Source: Amblyomma americanum
Lineage: Eukaryota; Arthropoda; Arachnida; Ixodida; Ixodidae
Direction of reading: 5' to 3'
NCBI RefSeq assembly: GCF_052857255.1
Contig: NW_027526504.1
Span: 682,001-746,000 of the forward strand
DNA: 64,000 nt
The notes below the pieces were generated by a model. That model saw only the letters and a list, made by a program, of their open reading frames with translations. It searched no databases and had not been told where the DNA came from. Every line of letters starts with the position of its first letter. Within the stretch, counting starts at the first letter, position 1. This document shows positions 40,204 through 53,704 of the stretch, piece by piece. A program made the position numbers and the translations under genes.

Positions 40204-43200
40204 TATAGCACGCGATTAACGCGCTCGCTAGGACCACGCACCAGCATATTACGCCAGGTGTACCCGCCTGCTCGAGACATCAGTTTAACGTGTTTATTTC
40301 AAGTATAGCACGCGATTAACACGCTCGCTAGGGCCACGCACCGGCAGATTACGCCAGGTGTACCCGCCTGCTCGAGACATCACTTTAACGTGTTTATTTC
40401 AAGTATAGCACGCGATTAACACGCTCGCTAGGGCCACGCCCCGGCAGATTACTCCAGGTGTACCAGCCTGCGCGAGACATCACTTTAACGTGTTTATTTC
40501 AAGTATAGCACGCGATTAACACGCTCGCTAGGGCCATGCACCGGCAGATTACGCCAGGTGTACCCGCCTTCTCGAGACATCCCTTTAAAGTGTTTATTTC
40601 AAGTATAGCACGCGATTAACACGCTCGCTAGGGCCACGCACCGGCAGATTACGCCAGGTGTACACGCCTGCGCGAGACATCACTTTAACGTGTTTATTTC
40701 AAGTACAGCACGCGATTAACACACTCGCTAGGGCCACGCCTCGGCAGATTACTCCAGGTGTACCCGCCTGCTCGAGACATCACTTTAAAGTGTTTATTTC
40801 AAGTATAGCACGCGATTAACACGCTCGCTAGGGCCACGCCCCGGCAGATTACGCCAGGTGTACCCGCCTGCTCGAGACATCACATTAAAGTGTTTATTTC
40901 AAGTATAGCACGCGATTAACACGCTCGCTAGGGCCACGCCCCGGCAGATTACTCCAGGTGTACCCGCCTGCTCGAGACATCACTTTAACGTGTTTATTTC
41001 AAGTATAGCACGCGATTAACACGCTCGCTAGGGCCACGCCCCGGCAGATTACGCCAGGTGTACCCGCCTGCGCGAGACATCACTTTAACGTGTTTATTTC
41101 AAGTACAGCACGCGATTAACACACTCGCTAGGGCCACGCCCCGGCAGATTACTCCAGGTGTACCCGCCTGCTCGAGACATCACTTTAAAGTGTTTATTTC
41201 AAGTATAGCACGCGATTAACGCGCTCGCTAGGGCCACGCCCCGGCAGATTACGCCAGGTGAACCCGCCTGCTCGAGACATCCCTTTAAAGTGTTTATTTC
41301 AAGTATAGCACGCGATTAACACGCTCGCTAGGGCCACGCACCGGCAGATTACGTCAGGTGTACCCGCCTGCTCGAGACATCACTTTAAAGTGTTTATTTC
41401 AAGTATAGCACGCGATTAACACGCTCGCTAGGGCCACGCACCGGCAAATTACGCCAGGTGTACCCGCCTGCTCGTGACATCACTTTAAAGTGTTTATTTC
41501 AAGTACAGCACGCGATTAACACACTCGCTAGGGCCACGCCCCGGCAGATTACTCCAGGTGTACCCGCCTGCTCGAGACATCACTTTAAAGTGTTTATTTC
41601 AAGTATAGCGCGCGATTAACACGCTCGCTATTGCCACGCCCCGGCAGATTACGCCAGGGGAACCCGCCTGCTCGAGACATCACTTTAAAGTGTTTATTTC
41701 AAGTATAGCACGCGATTAACACGCTCGCTAGGGCCACGCACCGGCAGATTACGCCAGGTGTACCCGCCTGCTCGAGACATCACTTTAAAGTTTTTATTTC
41801 AAGTATAGCACGCGATTAACACGCTCGCTAGGGCCACGCACCGGCAGATTACGCCAGGTGTACCCGCCTGTTCGAGACATCAATTTGACGTGTTTATTTC
41901 AAGTATAGGACGCGATTAACACGCTCGCTAGGGCCACGCGCCGGCAGATTACTCCAGGTGTACCCGCCTGCGCGAGACATCAATTTGACGTGTTTATTTC
42001 AAGTATAGGACGCGATTAACACGCTCGCTAGGGCCACGCGCCGGCAGATTACTCCAGGTGTACCCGCCTGCTCGAGACATCACTTCAACGTGTTTATTTC
42101 AAGTATAGCACGCGATTAACACGCTCGCTAGGGCCACGCCCCGGCAGATTACTCCAGGTGTACCCGCCTGCGCGAGACATCACTTTAACGTGTTTATTTC
42201 AAGTATAGCACGCGATTAACACGCTCGCTAGGGCCACGCCCCGGCAGATTACTCCAGGTGTACCCGCCTGCGCGAGACATCACTTTAACGTGTTTATTTC
42301 AAGTATAGCACGCGATTAACACGCTCGCTAGGGCCATACACCGGCAGATTACGCCAGGTGTACCCGCCTGCTCGAGACATCGCTTTAAAGTGTTTATTTC
42401 AAGTATAGCACGCGATTAACACGCTCGCTAGGGCCACGCACCGGCAGATTACGCCAGGAGTACCCGCCTGCGCGAGACATCACTTTAACGTGTTTATTTC
42501 AAGTACAGCACGCGATTAACACACTCGCTAGGGCCACGCCCCGGCATATTACTGCAGGTGTACCCGCCTGCTCGAGACATCACTTTAAAGTGTTTATTTC
42601 AAGTATAGCACGCGATTAACACGCTCGCTAGGGCCGCGCCCCGGCAGATTACGCCAGGTGAACCCGCCTGCTCGAGACATCACTTTAAAGTGTTTATTTC
42701 AAGTATAGCACGCGATTAACACGCTCGCTAGGGCCACGCACCGGCAGATTAGGTCAGGTGTACCCGCCTGCTCGAGACATCACATTAAAGTGTTTATTTC
42801 AAGTATAGCACGCGATTAACACGCTCGCTAGGGCCACGCACCGGCAGATTACGCCAGGTGTACCCGCCTGCGCGAGACATCACTTTAACGTGTTTATTTC
42901 AAGTACAGCACGCGATTCACACACTCGCTAGGGCCACGCCCCGGCAGATTACTCCAGGTGTACCCGCCTGCTCGAGACATCACTTTAAAGTGTTTATTTC
43001 AAGTATAGCACGCGATTAACACGCTCGCTAGGGCCACGCCCCGGCAGATTACTCCAGGTGTACCCGCCTGCGCGAGACATCACTTTAACGTGTTTATTTC
43101 AAGTATAGCACGCGATTAACACGCTCGCTAGGGCCACGCCCCGGCAGATTACTCCAGGTGTACCCGCCTGCGCGAGACATCACTTTAAAGTGTTTATTTC

Positions 43201-45303
43201 AAGTATAGGACGCGATTAACACGCTCGCTAGGGCCACGCCCCGGCAGATTACTCCAGGTGTACCCGCCTGCGCGAGACATCACTTTAACGTGTTTATTTC
43301 AAGTACAGCACGCGATTCACACACTCGCTAGGGCCACGCCCCGGCAGATTACTCCAGGTGTACCCGCCTGCTCGAGACATCACTTTAAAGTGTTTATTTC
43401 AAGTATAGCACGCGATTAACACGCTCGCTAGGGCCACGCCCCGGCAGATTACTCCAGGTGTACCCGCCTGCTCGAGACATCACTTTAAAGTGTTTATTTC
43501 AAGTATAGGACGCGATTAACACGCTCGCCATGGCCACGCCCCGGCAGATTACTCCAGGTGTACCCGCCTGCGCGAGACATCACTTTAACGTGTTTATTTC
43601 AAGTATAGCACGCGATTAACACGCTCGCTAGGGCCACGCCCCGGCAGATTACTCCAGGTGTACCCGCCTGCGCGAGACATCACTTTAACGTGTTTATTTC
43701 AAGTATAGCACGCGATTAACACGCTCGCTAGGGCCATACACCGGCAGATTACGCCAGGTGTACCCGCCTGCTCGAGACATCACTTTAAAGTGTTTATTTC
43801 AAGTATAGCACGCGATTAACACGCTCGCTAGGGCCACGCACCGTTAGATTACGCCAGGAGTACCCGCCTGCGCGAGACATCACTTTAACGTGTTTATTTC
43901 AAGTACAGCACGCGATTAACACACTCGCTAGGGCCACGCCCCGGCATATTACTGCAGGTGTACCCGCCTGCTCGAGACATCACTTTAAAGTGTTTATTTC
44001 AAGTATAGCACGCGATTAACACGCTCGCTAGGGCCGCGCCCCGGCAGATTACGCCAGGTGAACCCGCCTGCTCGAGACATCACTTTAAAGTGTTTATTTC
44101 AAGTATAGCACGCGATTAACACGCTCGCTAGGGCCACGCCCCGGCAGATTAGTCCAGGTGTACCCGCCTGCGCGAGACATCACTTTAACGTGTTTATTTC
44201 AAGTATAGCACGCGATTAACACGCTCGCTAGGGCCACGCCCCGGCAGATTACTCCAGGTGTACCCGCCTGCGCGAGACATCACTTTAAAGTGTTTATTTC
44301 AAGTATAGGACGCGATTAACACGCTCGCCATGGCCACGCCCCGGCAGATTACTCCAGGTGTACCCGCCTGCGCGAGACATCACTTTAACGTGTTTATTTC
44401 AAGTATAGCACGCGATTAACACGCTCGCTAGGGCCACGCCCCGGCAGATTACTCCAGGTGTACCCGCCTGCTCGAGACATCACTTTAAAGTGTTTATTTC
44501 AAGTATAGCACGCGATTAACACGCTCGCTAGGGCCGCGCCCCGGCAGATTACGCCAGGTGTACCCGCTTGCACGAGACATCACTTTAACGTGTTTATTTT
44601 AAGTATAGCACGCGATTAACGCGCTCGCTAGGGCCACGCACCAGCATATTACGCCAGGTGTACCCGCCTGCTCGAGACATCACTTTAAAGTGTTTATTTC
44701 AAGTATAGCACGCGATTAACACGCTCGCTAGGGCCACGCACCGGCAGATTACGTCAGGTGTACCCGCCTGCTCGAGACATCACTTTAGAGTGTTTATTTC
44801 AAGTATAGCACGCGATTAACACGCTCGCTAGGGCCACGCACCGGCAGATTACGCCAGGTGTACCCGCCTGCGCGAGACATCACTTTAACGTGTTTATTTC
44901 AAGTACAGCACGCGATTCGCACACTCGCTAGGGCCACGCCCCGGCAGATTACTCCAGGTGTACCCGCCTGCTCGAGACATCACTTTAAAGTGTTTATTTC
45001 AAGTACAGCACGCGATTCGCACACTCGCTAGGGCCACGCACCGGCAGATTACGCCAGGTGTGCCCGCCAGCTCGAGACATCACTTTAAAGTGTTTATTTC
45101 AAGTATAGCACGAGATTAACACGCTGGCTAGGGCCGCGCCCCGGCAGATTACGCCAGGTGTACCCGCCTGCGCGAGACATCACTTTAACGTGTTTATTTC
45201 AAGTATAGCACGCGATTAACGCGCTCGCTAGGGCCACGCACCAGCATATTACGCCAGGTGTACCCGCCTGCTCGAGACATCAGTTTAACGTGTTTATTTC
45301 AAG

Positions 45304-45402
45304 TATAGCACGCGATTAACACGCTCGCTAGGGCCACGCACCGGCAGTTACGCCAGGTGTACCCGCCTGCTCGAGACATCACTTTAACGTGTTTATTTCA
45401 AG
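45304..45402 (+). repeat. 99-bp monomer, shared deletion marker (copy 4)
   Basis: GCAGTTACG begins at 45344, 15501 bp after the copy 3 marker, again following a monomer with G18, A40, T44 and G80. Confidence 0.92.
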
Positions 45403-45702
45403 TATAGCACGCGATTAACACGCTCGCTAGGGCCACGCCCCGGCAGATTACTCCAGGTGTACCCGCCTGCTCGAGACATCACTTTAACGTGTTTATTTCA
45501 AGTATAGCACGCGATTAACACGCTCGTTAGGGCCACGCCCCGGCAGATTACTCCAGGTGTACCCGCCTGCGCGAGACATCACTTTAACGTGTTTATTTCA
45601 AGTATAGCACGCGATTAACACGCTCGCTAGGGCCATGCACCAGCAGATTACGCCAGGTGTACCCGCCTTCTCGAGACATTACTTTAAAGTGTTTATTTCA
45701 AG

Positions 45703-47502
45703 TATAGCACGCGATTAACACGCTCGCTAGGGCCACGCACCGGCAGATTACGCCAGGTGTACACGCCTGCGCGAGACATCACTTTAACGTGTTTATTTCA
45801 AGTAGATCACGCGATTAACACGCTCGCTAGGGCCACGCACCGGCAGATTACGTCAGGTGTACCCGCCTGCTCGAGACATCACTTTAAAGTGTTTATTTCA
45901 AGTATAGCACGCGATTAACACGCTCGCTAGGGCCACGCCCCGGCAGATTACGCCAGGTGAACCCGCCTGCTCGAGACATCACTTTAAAGTGTTTATTTCA
46001 AGTATAGCACGCGATTAACACGCTCGCTAGGGCCACGCACCGGCAGATTACGCCAGGTGTACACGCCTGCGCGAGACATCACTTTAAAGTGTTTATTTCA
46101 AGTATAGCACGCGATTAACACGCTCGCTAGGGCCACGCCCCGGCAGATTACTCCAGGTGTACCCGCCTGCTCGAGACATCACTTTAAAGTGTTTATTTCA
46201 AGTATAGCACGCGATTAACACGCTCGCTAGGGCCACGCCCCGGCAGATTAGGCCAGGTGTACCCGCCTTCTCGAGACATTACTTTAAAGTGTTTATTTCA
46301 AGTATAGCACGCGATTAACACGCTCGCTAGGGCCACGCACCGGCAGATTACGCCAGGTGTACACGCCTGCGCGAGACATCACTTTAACGTGTTTATTTCA
46401 AGTAGATCACGCGATTAACACGCTCGCTAGGGCCACGCCCCGGCAGATTACTCCAGGTGTACCCGCCTGCTCGAGACATCACTTTAAAGTGTTTATTTCA
46501 AGTATAGCACGCGATTAACACGCTCGCTAGGGCCACGCCCCGGCAGATTACGCCAGGTGAACCCGCCTTCTCGAGACATTACTTTAAAGTGTTTATTTCA
46601 AGTATAGCACGCGATTAACACGCTCGCTAGGGCCACGCACCGGCAGATTACGCCAGGTGTACACGCCTGCGCGAGACATCACTTTAAAGTGTTTATTTCA
46701 AGTATAGCACGCGATTAACACGCTCGCTAGGGCCACGCCCCGGCAGATTACTCCAGGTGTACCCGCCTGCTCGAGACATCACTTTAAAGTGTTTATTTCA
46801 AGTATAGCACGCGATTAACACGCTCGCTAGGGCCACGCCCCGGCAGATTACGCCAGGTGTACCCGCCTTCTCGAGACATTACTTTAAAGTGTTTATTTCA
46901 AGTATAGCACGCGATTAACACGCTCGCTAGGGCCACGCACCGGCAGATTACGCCAGGTGTACACGCCTGCGCGAGACATCACTTTAAAGTGTTTATTTCA
47001 AGTATAGCACGCGATTAACACGCTCGCTAGGGCCACGCCCCGGCAGATTACTCCAGGTGTACCCGCCTGCTCGAGACATCACTTTAAAGTGTTTATTTCA
47101 AGTATAGCACGCGATTAACACGCTCTCTAGGGCCACGCCCCGGCAGATTACGCCAGGTGTACCCGCCTTCTCGAGACATTACTTTAAAGTGTTTATTTCA
47201 AGTATAGCACGCGATTAACACGCTCGCTAGGGCCACGCACCGGCAGATTACGCCAGGTGTACACGCCTGCGCGAGACATCACTTTAACGTGTTTATTTCA
47301 AGTAGATCACGCGATTAACACGCTCGCTAGGGCCACGCCCCGGCAGATTACTCCAGGTGTACCCGCCTGCTCGAGACATCACTTTAAAGTGTTTATTTCA
47401 AGTATAGCACGCGATTAACACGCTCGCTAGGGCCACGCCCCGGCAGATTACGCCAGGTGAACCCGCCTGCTCGAGACATCACTTTAAAGTGTTTATTTCA
47501 AG
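45703..47502 (+). repeat. 300-bp trimer subarray in copy 4
   Basis: The a-type monomer starts at 45703, 46003, 46303, 46603, 46903 and 47203, which is six 300-bp periods. The first trimer has the TTACGTCAGG monomer in second place, exactly as at the start of the copy 2 subarray (17000). Confidence 0.88.
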
Positions 47503-49502
47503 TATAACACGCGATTAACACGCTCGCTAGGGCCACGCACCGGCAGATTACGTCAGGTGTACCCGCCTGCTCTAGACATCACTTTAAAGTGTTTATTTCA
47601 AGTATAGCACGCGATTAACACGCTCGCTAGGGCCACGCACCGGCAGATTACGCCAGGTGTACCCGCCTGCGCGAGACATCACTTTAACGTGTTTATTTCA
47701 AGTACAGCACGCGATTAACACGCTGGCTAGGGCCACGCACCAGCATATTACGCCAGGTGTACCCGCCTGCGCGAGACATCACTTTAAAGTGTTTATTTCA
47801 AGTATAGCACGCGATTAACACGCTCGCTAGGGCCACGCCCCGGCAGATTACTCCAGGTGTACCCGCCTGCTCGAGACATCACTTTAAAGTGTTTATTTCT
47901 AGTATAGCACGCGATTAACACGCTCGCTAGGGCCACGCCCCGGCAGATTACGCCAGGTGAACCCGCCTGCTCGAGACATCACTTTAAAGTGTTTATTTCA
48001 AGTATAACACGCGATTAACACGCTCGCTAGGGCCACGCACCGGCAGATTACGCCAGGTGTACCCGCCTGCTCGAGACATCACTTTAAAGTGTTTATTTCA
48101 AGTATAGCACGAGATTAACACGCTGGCTAGGGCCGCGCCCCGGCAGATTACTCCAGGTGTACCCGCCTGCTCGAGACATCACTTTAAAGTGTTTATTTCT
48201 AGTATAGCACGCGATTAACACGCTCGCTAGGGCCACGCCCCGGCAGATTACGCCAGGTGAACCCGCCTGCTCGAGACATCACTTTAAAGTGTTTATTTCA
48301 AGTATAACACGCGATTAACACGCTCGCTAGGGCCACGCACCGGCAGATTACGCCAGGTGTACCCGCCTGCTCGAGACATCACTTTAAAGTGTTTATTTCA
48401 AGTATAGCACGAGATTAACACGCTGGCTAGGGCCGCGCCCCGGCAGATTACTCCAGGTGTACCCGCCTGCTCGAGACATCACTTTAAAGTGTTTATTTCT
48501 AGTATAGCACGCGATTAACACGCTCGCTAGGGCCACGCACCAGCATATTACGCCAGGTGTACCCGCCTTCTCGAGACATTACTTTAAAGTGTTTATTTCA
48601 AGTATAGCACGCGATTAACACGCTCGCTAGGGCCACGCCCCGGCAGATTACTCCAGGTGTACCCGCCTGCTCGAGACATCACTTTAAAGTGTTTATTTCT
48701 AGTATAGCACGCGATTAACACGCTCGCTAGGGCCGCGCCCCGGCAGATTACTCCAGGTGTACCCGCCTGCTCGAGACATCACTTTAACGTGTTTATTTCA
48801 AGTATAGCACGCGATTAACACGCTCGCTAGGGCCACGCACCGGCAGATTACGCCAGGTGTACACGCCTGCGCGAGACATCACTTTAACGTGTTTATTTCA
48901 AGTAGATCACGCGATTAACACACTCGCTAGGGCCACGCCCCGGCAGATTACTCCAGGTGTACCCGCCTGCTCGAGACATCACTTTAAAGTGTTTATTTCA
49001 AGTATAGCACGCGATTAACACGCTCGCTAGGGCCACGCCCCGGCAGATTACTCCAGGTGTACCCGCCTGCTCGAGACATCACTTTAAAGTGTTTATTTCT
49101 AGTATAGCACGCGATTAACACGCTCGCTAGGGCCATGCACCAGCAGATTACGCCAGGTGTACCCGCCTTCTCGAGACATTACTTTAAAGTGTTTATTTCA
49201 AGTATAGCACGCGATTAACACGCTCGCTAGGGCCACGCACCGGCAGATTACGCCAGGTGTACACGCCTGCGCGAGACATCACTTTAACGTGTTTATTTCA
49301 AGTAGATCACGCGATTAACACACTCGCTAGGGCCACGCCCCGGCAGATTACTCCAGGTGTACCCGCCTGCTCGAGACATCACTTTAAAGTGTTTATTTCA
49401 AGTATAGCACGCGATTAACACGCTCGCTAGGGCCACGCCCCGGCAGATTACGCCAGGTGAACCCGCCTGCTCGATACATCACTTTAAAGTGTTTATTTCA
49501 AG

Positions 49503-52500
49503 TATAACACGCGATTAACACGCTCGCTAGGGCCACGCACCGGCAGATTACGTCAGGTGTACCCGCCTGCTTGAGACATCACTTTAAAGTGTTTATTTCA
49601 AGTATAGCACGCGATTAACACGCTCGCTAGGGCCACGCACCGGCAGATTACGCCAGGTGTACCCGCCTGCGCGAGACATCACTTTAACGTGTTTATTTCA
49701 AGTACAGCACGCGATTAACACGTTGGCTAGGGCCACGCACCAGCATATTACGCCAGGTGTACCCGCCTGCGCGAGACATCACTTTAAAGTGTTTATTTCA
49801 AGTATAGCACGCGATTAACACGCTCGCTAGGGCCACGCCCCGGCAGATTACTCCAGGTGTACCCGCCTGCTCGAGACATCACTTTAAAGTGTTTATTTCT
49901 AGCATAGCACGCGATTAACACGCTCGCTAGGGCCACGCCCCGGCAGATTACGCCAGGTGAACCCGCCTGCTCGAGACATCACTTTAAAGTGTTTATTTCA
50001 AGTATAACACGCGATTAACACGCTCGCTAGGGCCACGCACCGGCAGATTACGCCAGGTGTACCCGCCTGCTCGAGACATCACTTTAAAGTGTTTATTTCA
50101 AGTATAGCACGAGATTAACACGCTGGCTGGGGCCGCGCCCCGGCAGATTACTCCAGGTGTACCCGCCTGCTCGAGACATCACTTTAAAGTGTTTATTTCT
50201 AGTATAGCACGCGATTAACACGCTCGCTAGGGCCACGCCCCGGCAGATTACGCCAGGTGAACCCGCCTCCTCGAGACATCACTTTAAAGTGTTTATTTCA
50301 AGTATAACACGCGATTAACACGCTCGCTAGGGCCACGCACCGGCAGATTACGCCAGGTGTACCCGCCTGCTCGAGACATCACTTTAAAGTGTTTATTTCA
50401 AGTATAGCACGAGATTAACACGCTGGCTAGGGCCGCGCCCCGGCAGATTACGCCAGGTGTACCCGCCTGCGCGAGACATCACTTTAACGTGTTTATTTCA
50501 AGTATAGCACGCGATTAACGCGCTCGCTAGGGCCACGCACCAGCATATTACGCCAGGTGTACCCGCCTGCTCGAGACATCAGTTTAACGTGTTTATTTCA
50601 AGTATAGCACGCGATTAACACGCTCGCTAGGGCCACGCACCGGCAGATTACGCCAGGTGTACCCGCCTGCTCGAGACATCACTTTAACGTGTTTATTTCA
50701 AGTATAGCACGCGATTAACACGCTCGCTAGGGCCACGCCCCGGCAGATTACTCCAGGTGTACCCGCCTGCTCGAGACATCACTTTAACATGTTTATTTCA
50801 TGTATAGCACGCGATTAACACGCTCGCTAGGGCCACGCCCCGGCAGATTACTCCAGGTGTACCAGCCTGCGCGAGACATCACTTTAACGTGTTAATTTCA
50901 AGTATAGCACGCGATTAACACGCTCGCTAGGGCCATGCACCGGCAGATTACGCCAGGTGTACCCGCCTTCTCGAGACATCACTTTAAAGTGTTTTATTTC
51001 AAGTATAGCACGCGATTAACACGCTCGCTAGGGCCACGCACCGGCAGATTACGCCAGGTGTACACGCCTGCGCGAGACATCACTTTAACGTGTTTATTTC
51101 AAGTACAGCACGCGATTAACACACTCGCTAGGGCCACGCCTCGGCAGATTACTCAAGGTGTACCCGCCTGCTCGAGACATCACTTTAACGTGTTTATTTC
51201 ATGTATAGCACGCGATTAACACGCTCGTTAGGGCCACGCCCCGGCAGATTACTCCAGGTGTACCCGCCTGCGCGAGACATCACTTTAACGTGTTTATTTC
51301 AAGTATAGCACGCGATTAACACGCTCGCTAGGGCCATGAACCGGCAGATTACGCCAGGTGTACCCGCCTTCTCGAGACATCACTTTAAAGTGTTTATTTC
51401 AAGTATAGCACGCGATTAACACGCTCGCTAGGGCCACGCACCGGCAGATTACGCCAGGTGTACACGCCTGCGCGAGACATCACTTTAACGTGTTTATTTC
51501 AAGTACAGCACGCGATTAACACACTCGCTAGGGCCACGCCTCGGCAGATTACTCCAGGTGTACCCGCCTGCTCGAGACATCACTTTAACGTGTTTATTTC
51601 ATGTATAGCACGCGATTAACACGCTCGTTAGGGCCACGCCCCGGCAGATTACTCCAGGTGTACCCGCCTGCGCGAGACATCACTTTAACGTGTTTATTTC
51701 AAGTATAGCACGCGATTAACACGCTCGCTAGGACCACGCCCCGGCAGACTACGCCAGGTGAACCCGCCTGCTCGAGACATCACTTTAAAGTGTTTATTTC
51801 AAGTATAACACGCGATTAACACGCTCGCTAGGGCCACGCACCGGCAGATTACGTCAGGTGTACCCGCCTGCTCGAGACATCACTTTAAAGTGTTTATTTC
51901 AAGTATAGCACGCGATTAACACGCTCGCTAGGGCCACGCACCGGCAGATTACGCCAGGTGTACCCGCCTGCGCGAGACAATCACTTTAACGTGTTTATTT
52001 CAAGTACAGCACGCGATTCGCACACTCGCTAGGGCCACGCCCCGGCAGATTACTCCAGGTGTACCCGCCTGCTCGAGACATCACTTTAAAGTGTTTATTT
52101 CAAGTATAGCACGCGATTAACACGCTCGCTAGGGCCACGCCCCGGCAGATTACGCCAGGTGAACCCGCCTGCTCGAGACATCACTTTAAAGTGTTTATTT
52201 CAAGTATAACACGCGATTAACACGCTCGCTAGGGCCACGCACCGGCAGATTACGCCAGGTGTACCCCCCTGCTCGAGACATCACTTTAAAGTGTTTATTT
52301 CAAGTATAGCACGAGATTAACACGCTGGCTAGGGCCGCGCCCCGGCAGATTACGCCAGGTGTACCCGCCTGCGCGAGACATCACTTTAACGTGTTTATTT
52401 CAAGTATAGCACGCGATTAACGCGCTCGCTAGGACCACGCACCAGCATATTACGCCAGGTGTACCCGCCTGCTCGAGACATCAGTTTAACGTGTTTATTT

Positions 52501-53704
52501 CAAGTATAGCACGCGATTAACACGCTCGCTAGGGCCACGCACCGGCAGATTACGCCAGGTGTACCCGCCTGCTCGAGACATCACTTTAACGTGTTTATTT
52601 CAATGATAGCACGCGATTAACACGCTCGCTAGGGCCACGCCCCGGCAGATTACTCCAGGTGTACCCGCCTGCTCGAGACATCACTTTAACGTGTTTATTT
52701 CATGTATAGCACGCGATTAACACGCTCGCTAGGGCCACGCCCCGGCAGATTACTCCAGGTGTACCAGCCTGCGCGAGACATCACTTTAACGTGTTTATTT
52801 CAAGTATAGCACGCGATTAACACGCTTGCTAGGGCCATGCACCGGCAGATTACGCCAGGTGTACCCGCCTTCTCAAGACATCACTTTAAAGTGTTTATTT
52901 CAAGTATAGCACGCGATTAACACGCTCGCTAGGGCCACGCACCGGCAGATTACGCCAGGTGTACACGCCTGCGCGAGACATCACTTTAACGTTTTTATTT
53001 CAAGTACAGCACGCGATTAACACACTCGCTAGGGCCACGCCCCGGCAGATTACGCCAGGTGTACCCGCCTGCTCGAGACATCACAATAAAGTGTTTATTT
53101 CAAGTATAGCACGCGATTAACACACTCGCTAGGGCCACGCCCCGGCAGATTACTCCAGGTGTACCCGCCTGCTCGAGACATCACTTTAAAGTGTTTATTT
53201 CAAGTATAGCACGCGATTAACGCGCTCGCTAGGGCCACGCCCCGGCAGATTACGCCAGGTGAACCCGCCTGCTCGAGACATCCCTTTAAAGTGTTTATTT
53301 CAAGTATAGCACGCGATTAACACGCTCGCTAGGGCCACGCACCGGCAGATTACGTCAGGTGTACCCGCCTGCTCGAGACATCACTTTAAAGTGTTTATTT
53401 CAAGTATAGCACGCGATTAACACGCTCGCTAGGGCCACGCACCGGCAAATTACGCCAGGTGTACCCGCCTGCTCGTGACATCACTTTAAAGTGTTTATTT
53501 CAAGTACAGCACGCGATTAACACACTCGCTAGGGCCACGCCCCGGCAGATTACTCCAGGTGTACCCGCCTGCTCGAGACATCACTTTAAAGTGTTTATTT
53601 CAAGTATAGCGCGCGATTAACACGCTCGCTATTGCCACGCCCCGGCAGATTACGCCAGGGGAACCCGCCTGCTCGAGACATCACTTTAAAGTGTTTATTT
53701 CAAG
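49503..53704 (+). repeat. 4.2-kb (42-monomer) tandem duplication, first copy
   Basis: The block holds the end of part A and the first ~1.3 kb of part B. It is repeated at once at offset 4202-4204. Shared private variants include GCTTGAG (49570 and ~53772), CGTTGGC (~49721 and 53923), CTAGCATAG (~49890 and 54092), GGCTGGGG (~50124 and 54327), CCTCCTCG (~50266 and 54469), CCATGAACC (51335 and ~55537), GCAGACTACG (~51744 and 55948), TACCCCCCTG (52262 and ~56466) and TTCTCAAGAC (~52869 and 57073). Confidence 0.92.

Larger units (their letters stand above)
29103..44603 (+). repeat. Superrepeat copy 3 (about 155 monomers; lacks part C)
   Basis: The copy starts at the G18/A40/T44 monomer that follows a TTATTTTAAG end, as at 15801. 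Its 99-bp monomer is at 29843 (offset 13302 from copy 2). Part A is the longest here because a roughly 2-kb block is repeated (32502-34497 and 34498-36501) and a 1001-bp block is repeated (ending near 40203). Part B, from about 40204, aligns with copy 1 at offset about 32103. After the second CCATGG at 44328 the sequence passes within about two monomers to the end of the superrepeat. The uniform part C and the B/C sequence before it (3-4 kb in copy 1) are therefore absent. Confidence 0.86.

Noticed and set aside
50935..51219. 94-codon open frame on the + strand
   Set aside because: It spans three ordinary monomers. It stays open only through local stop-removing variants and an extra T near 50993 that is missing from the duplicate at about 55193. 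The peptide is the repeat read in successive frames.
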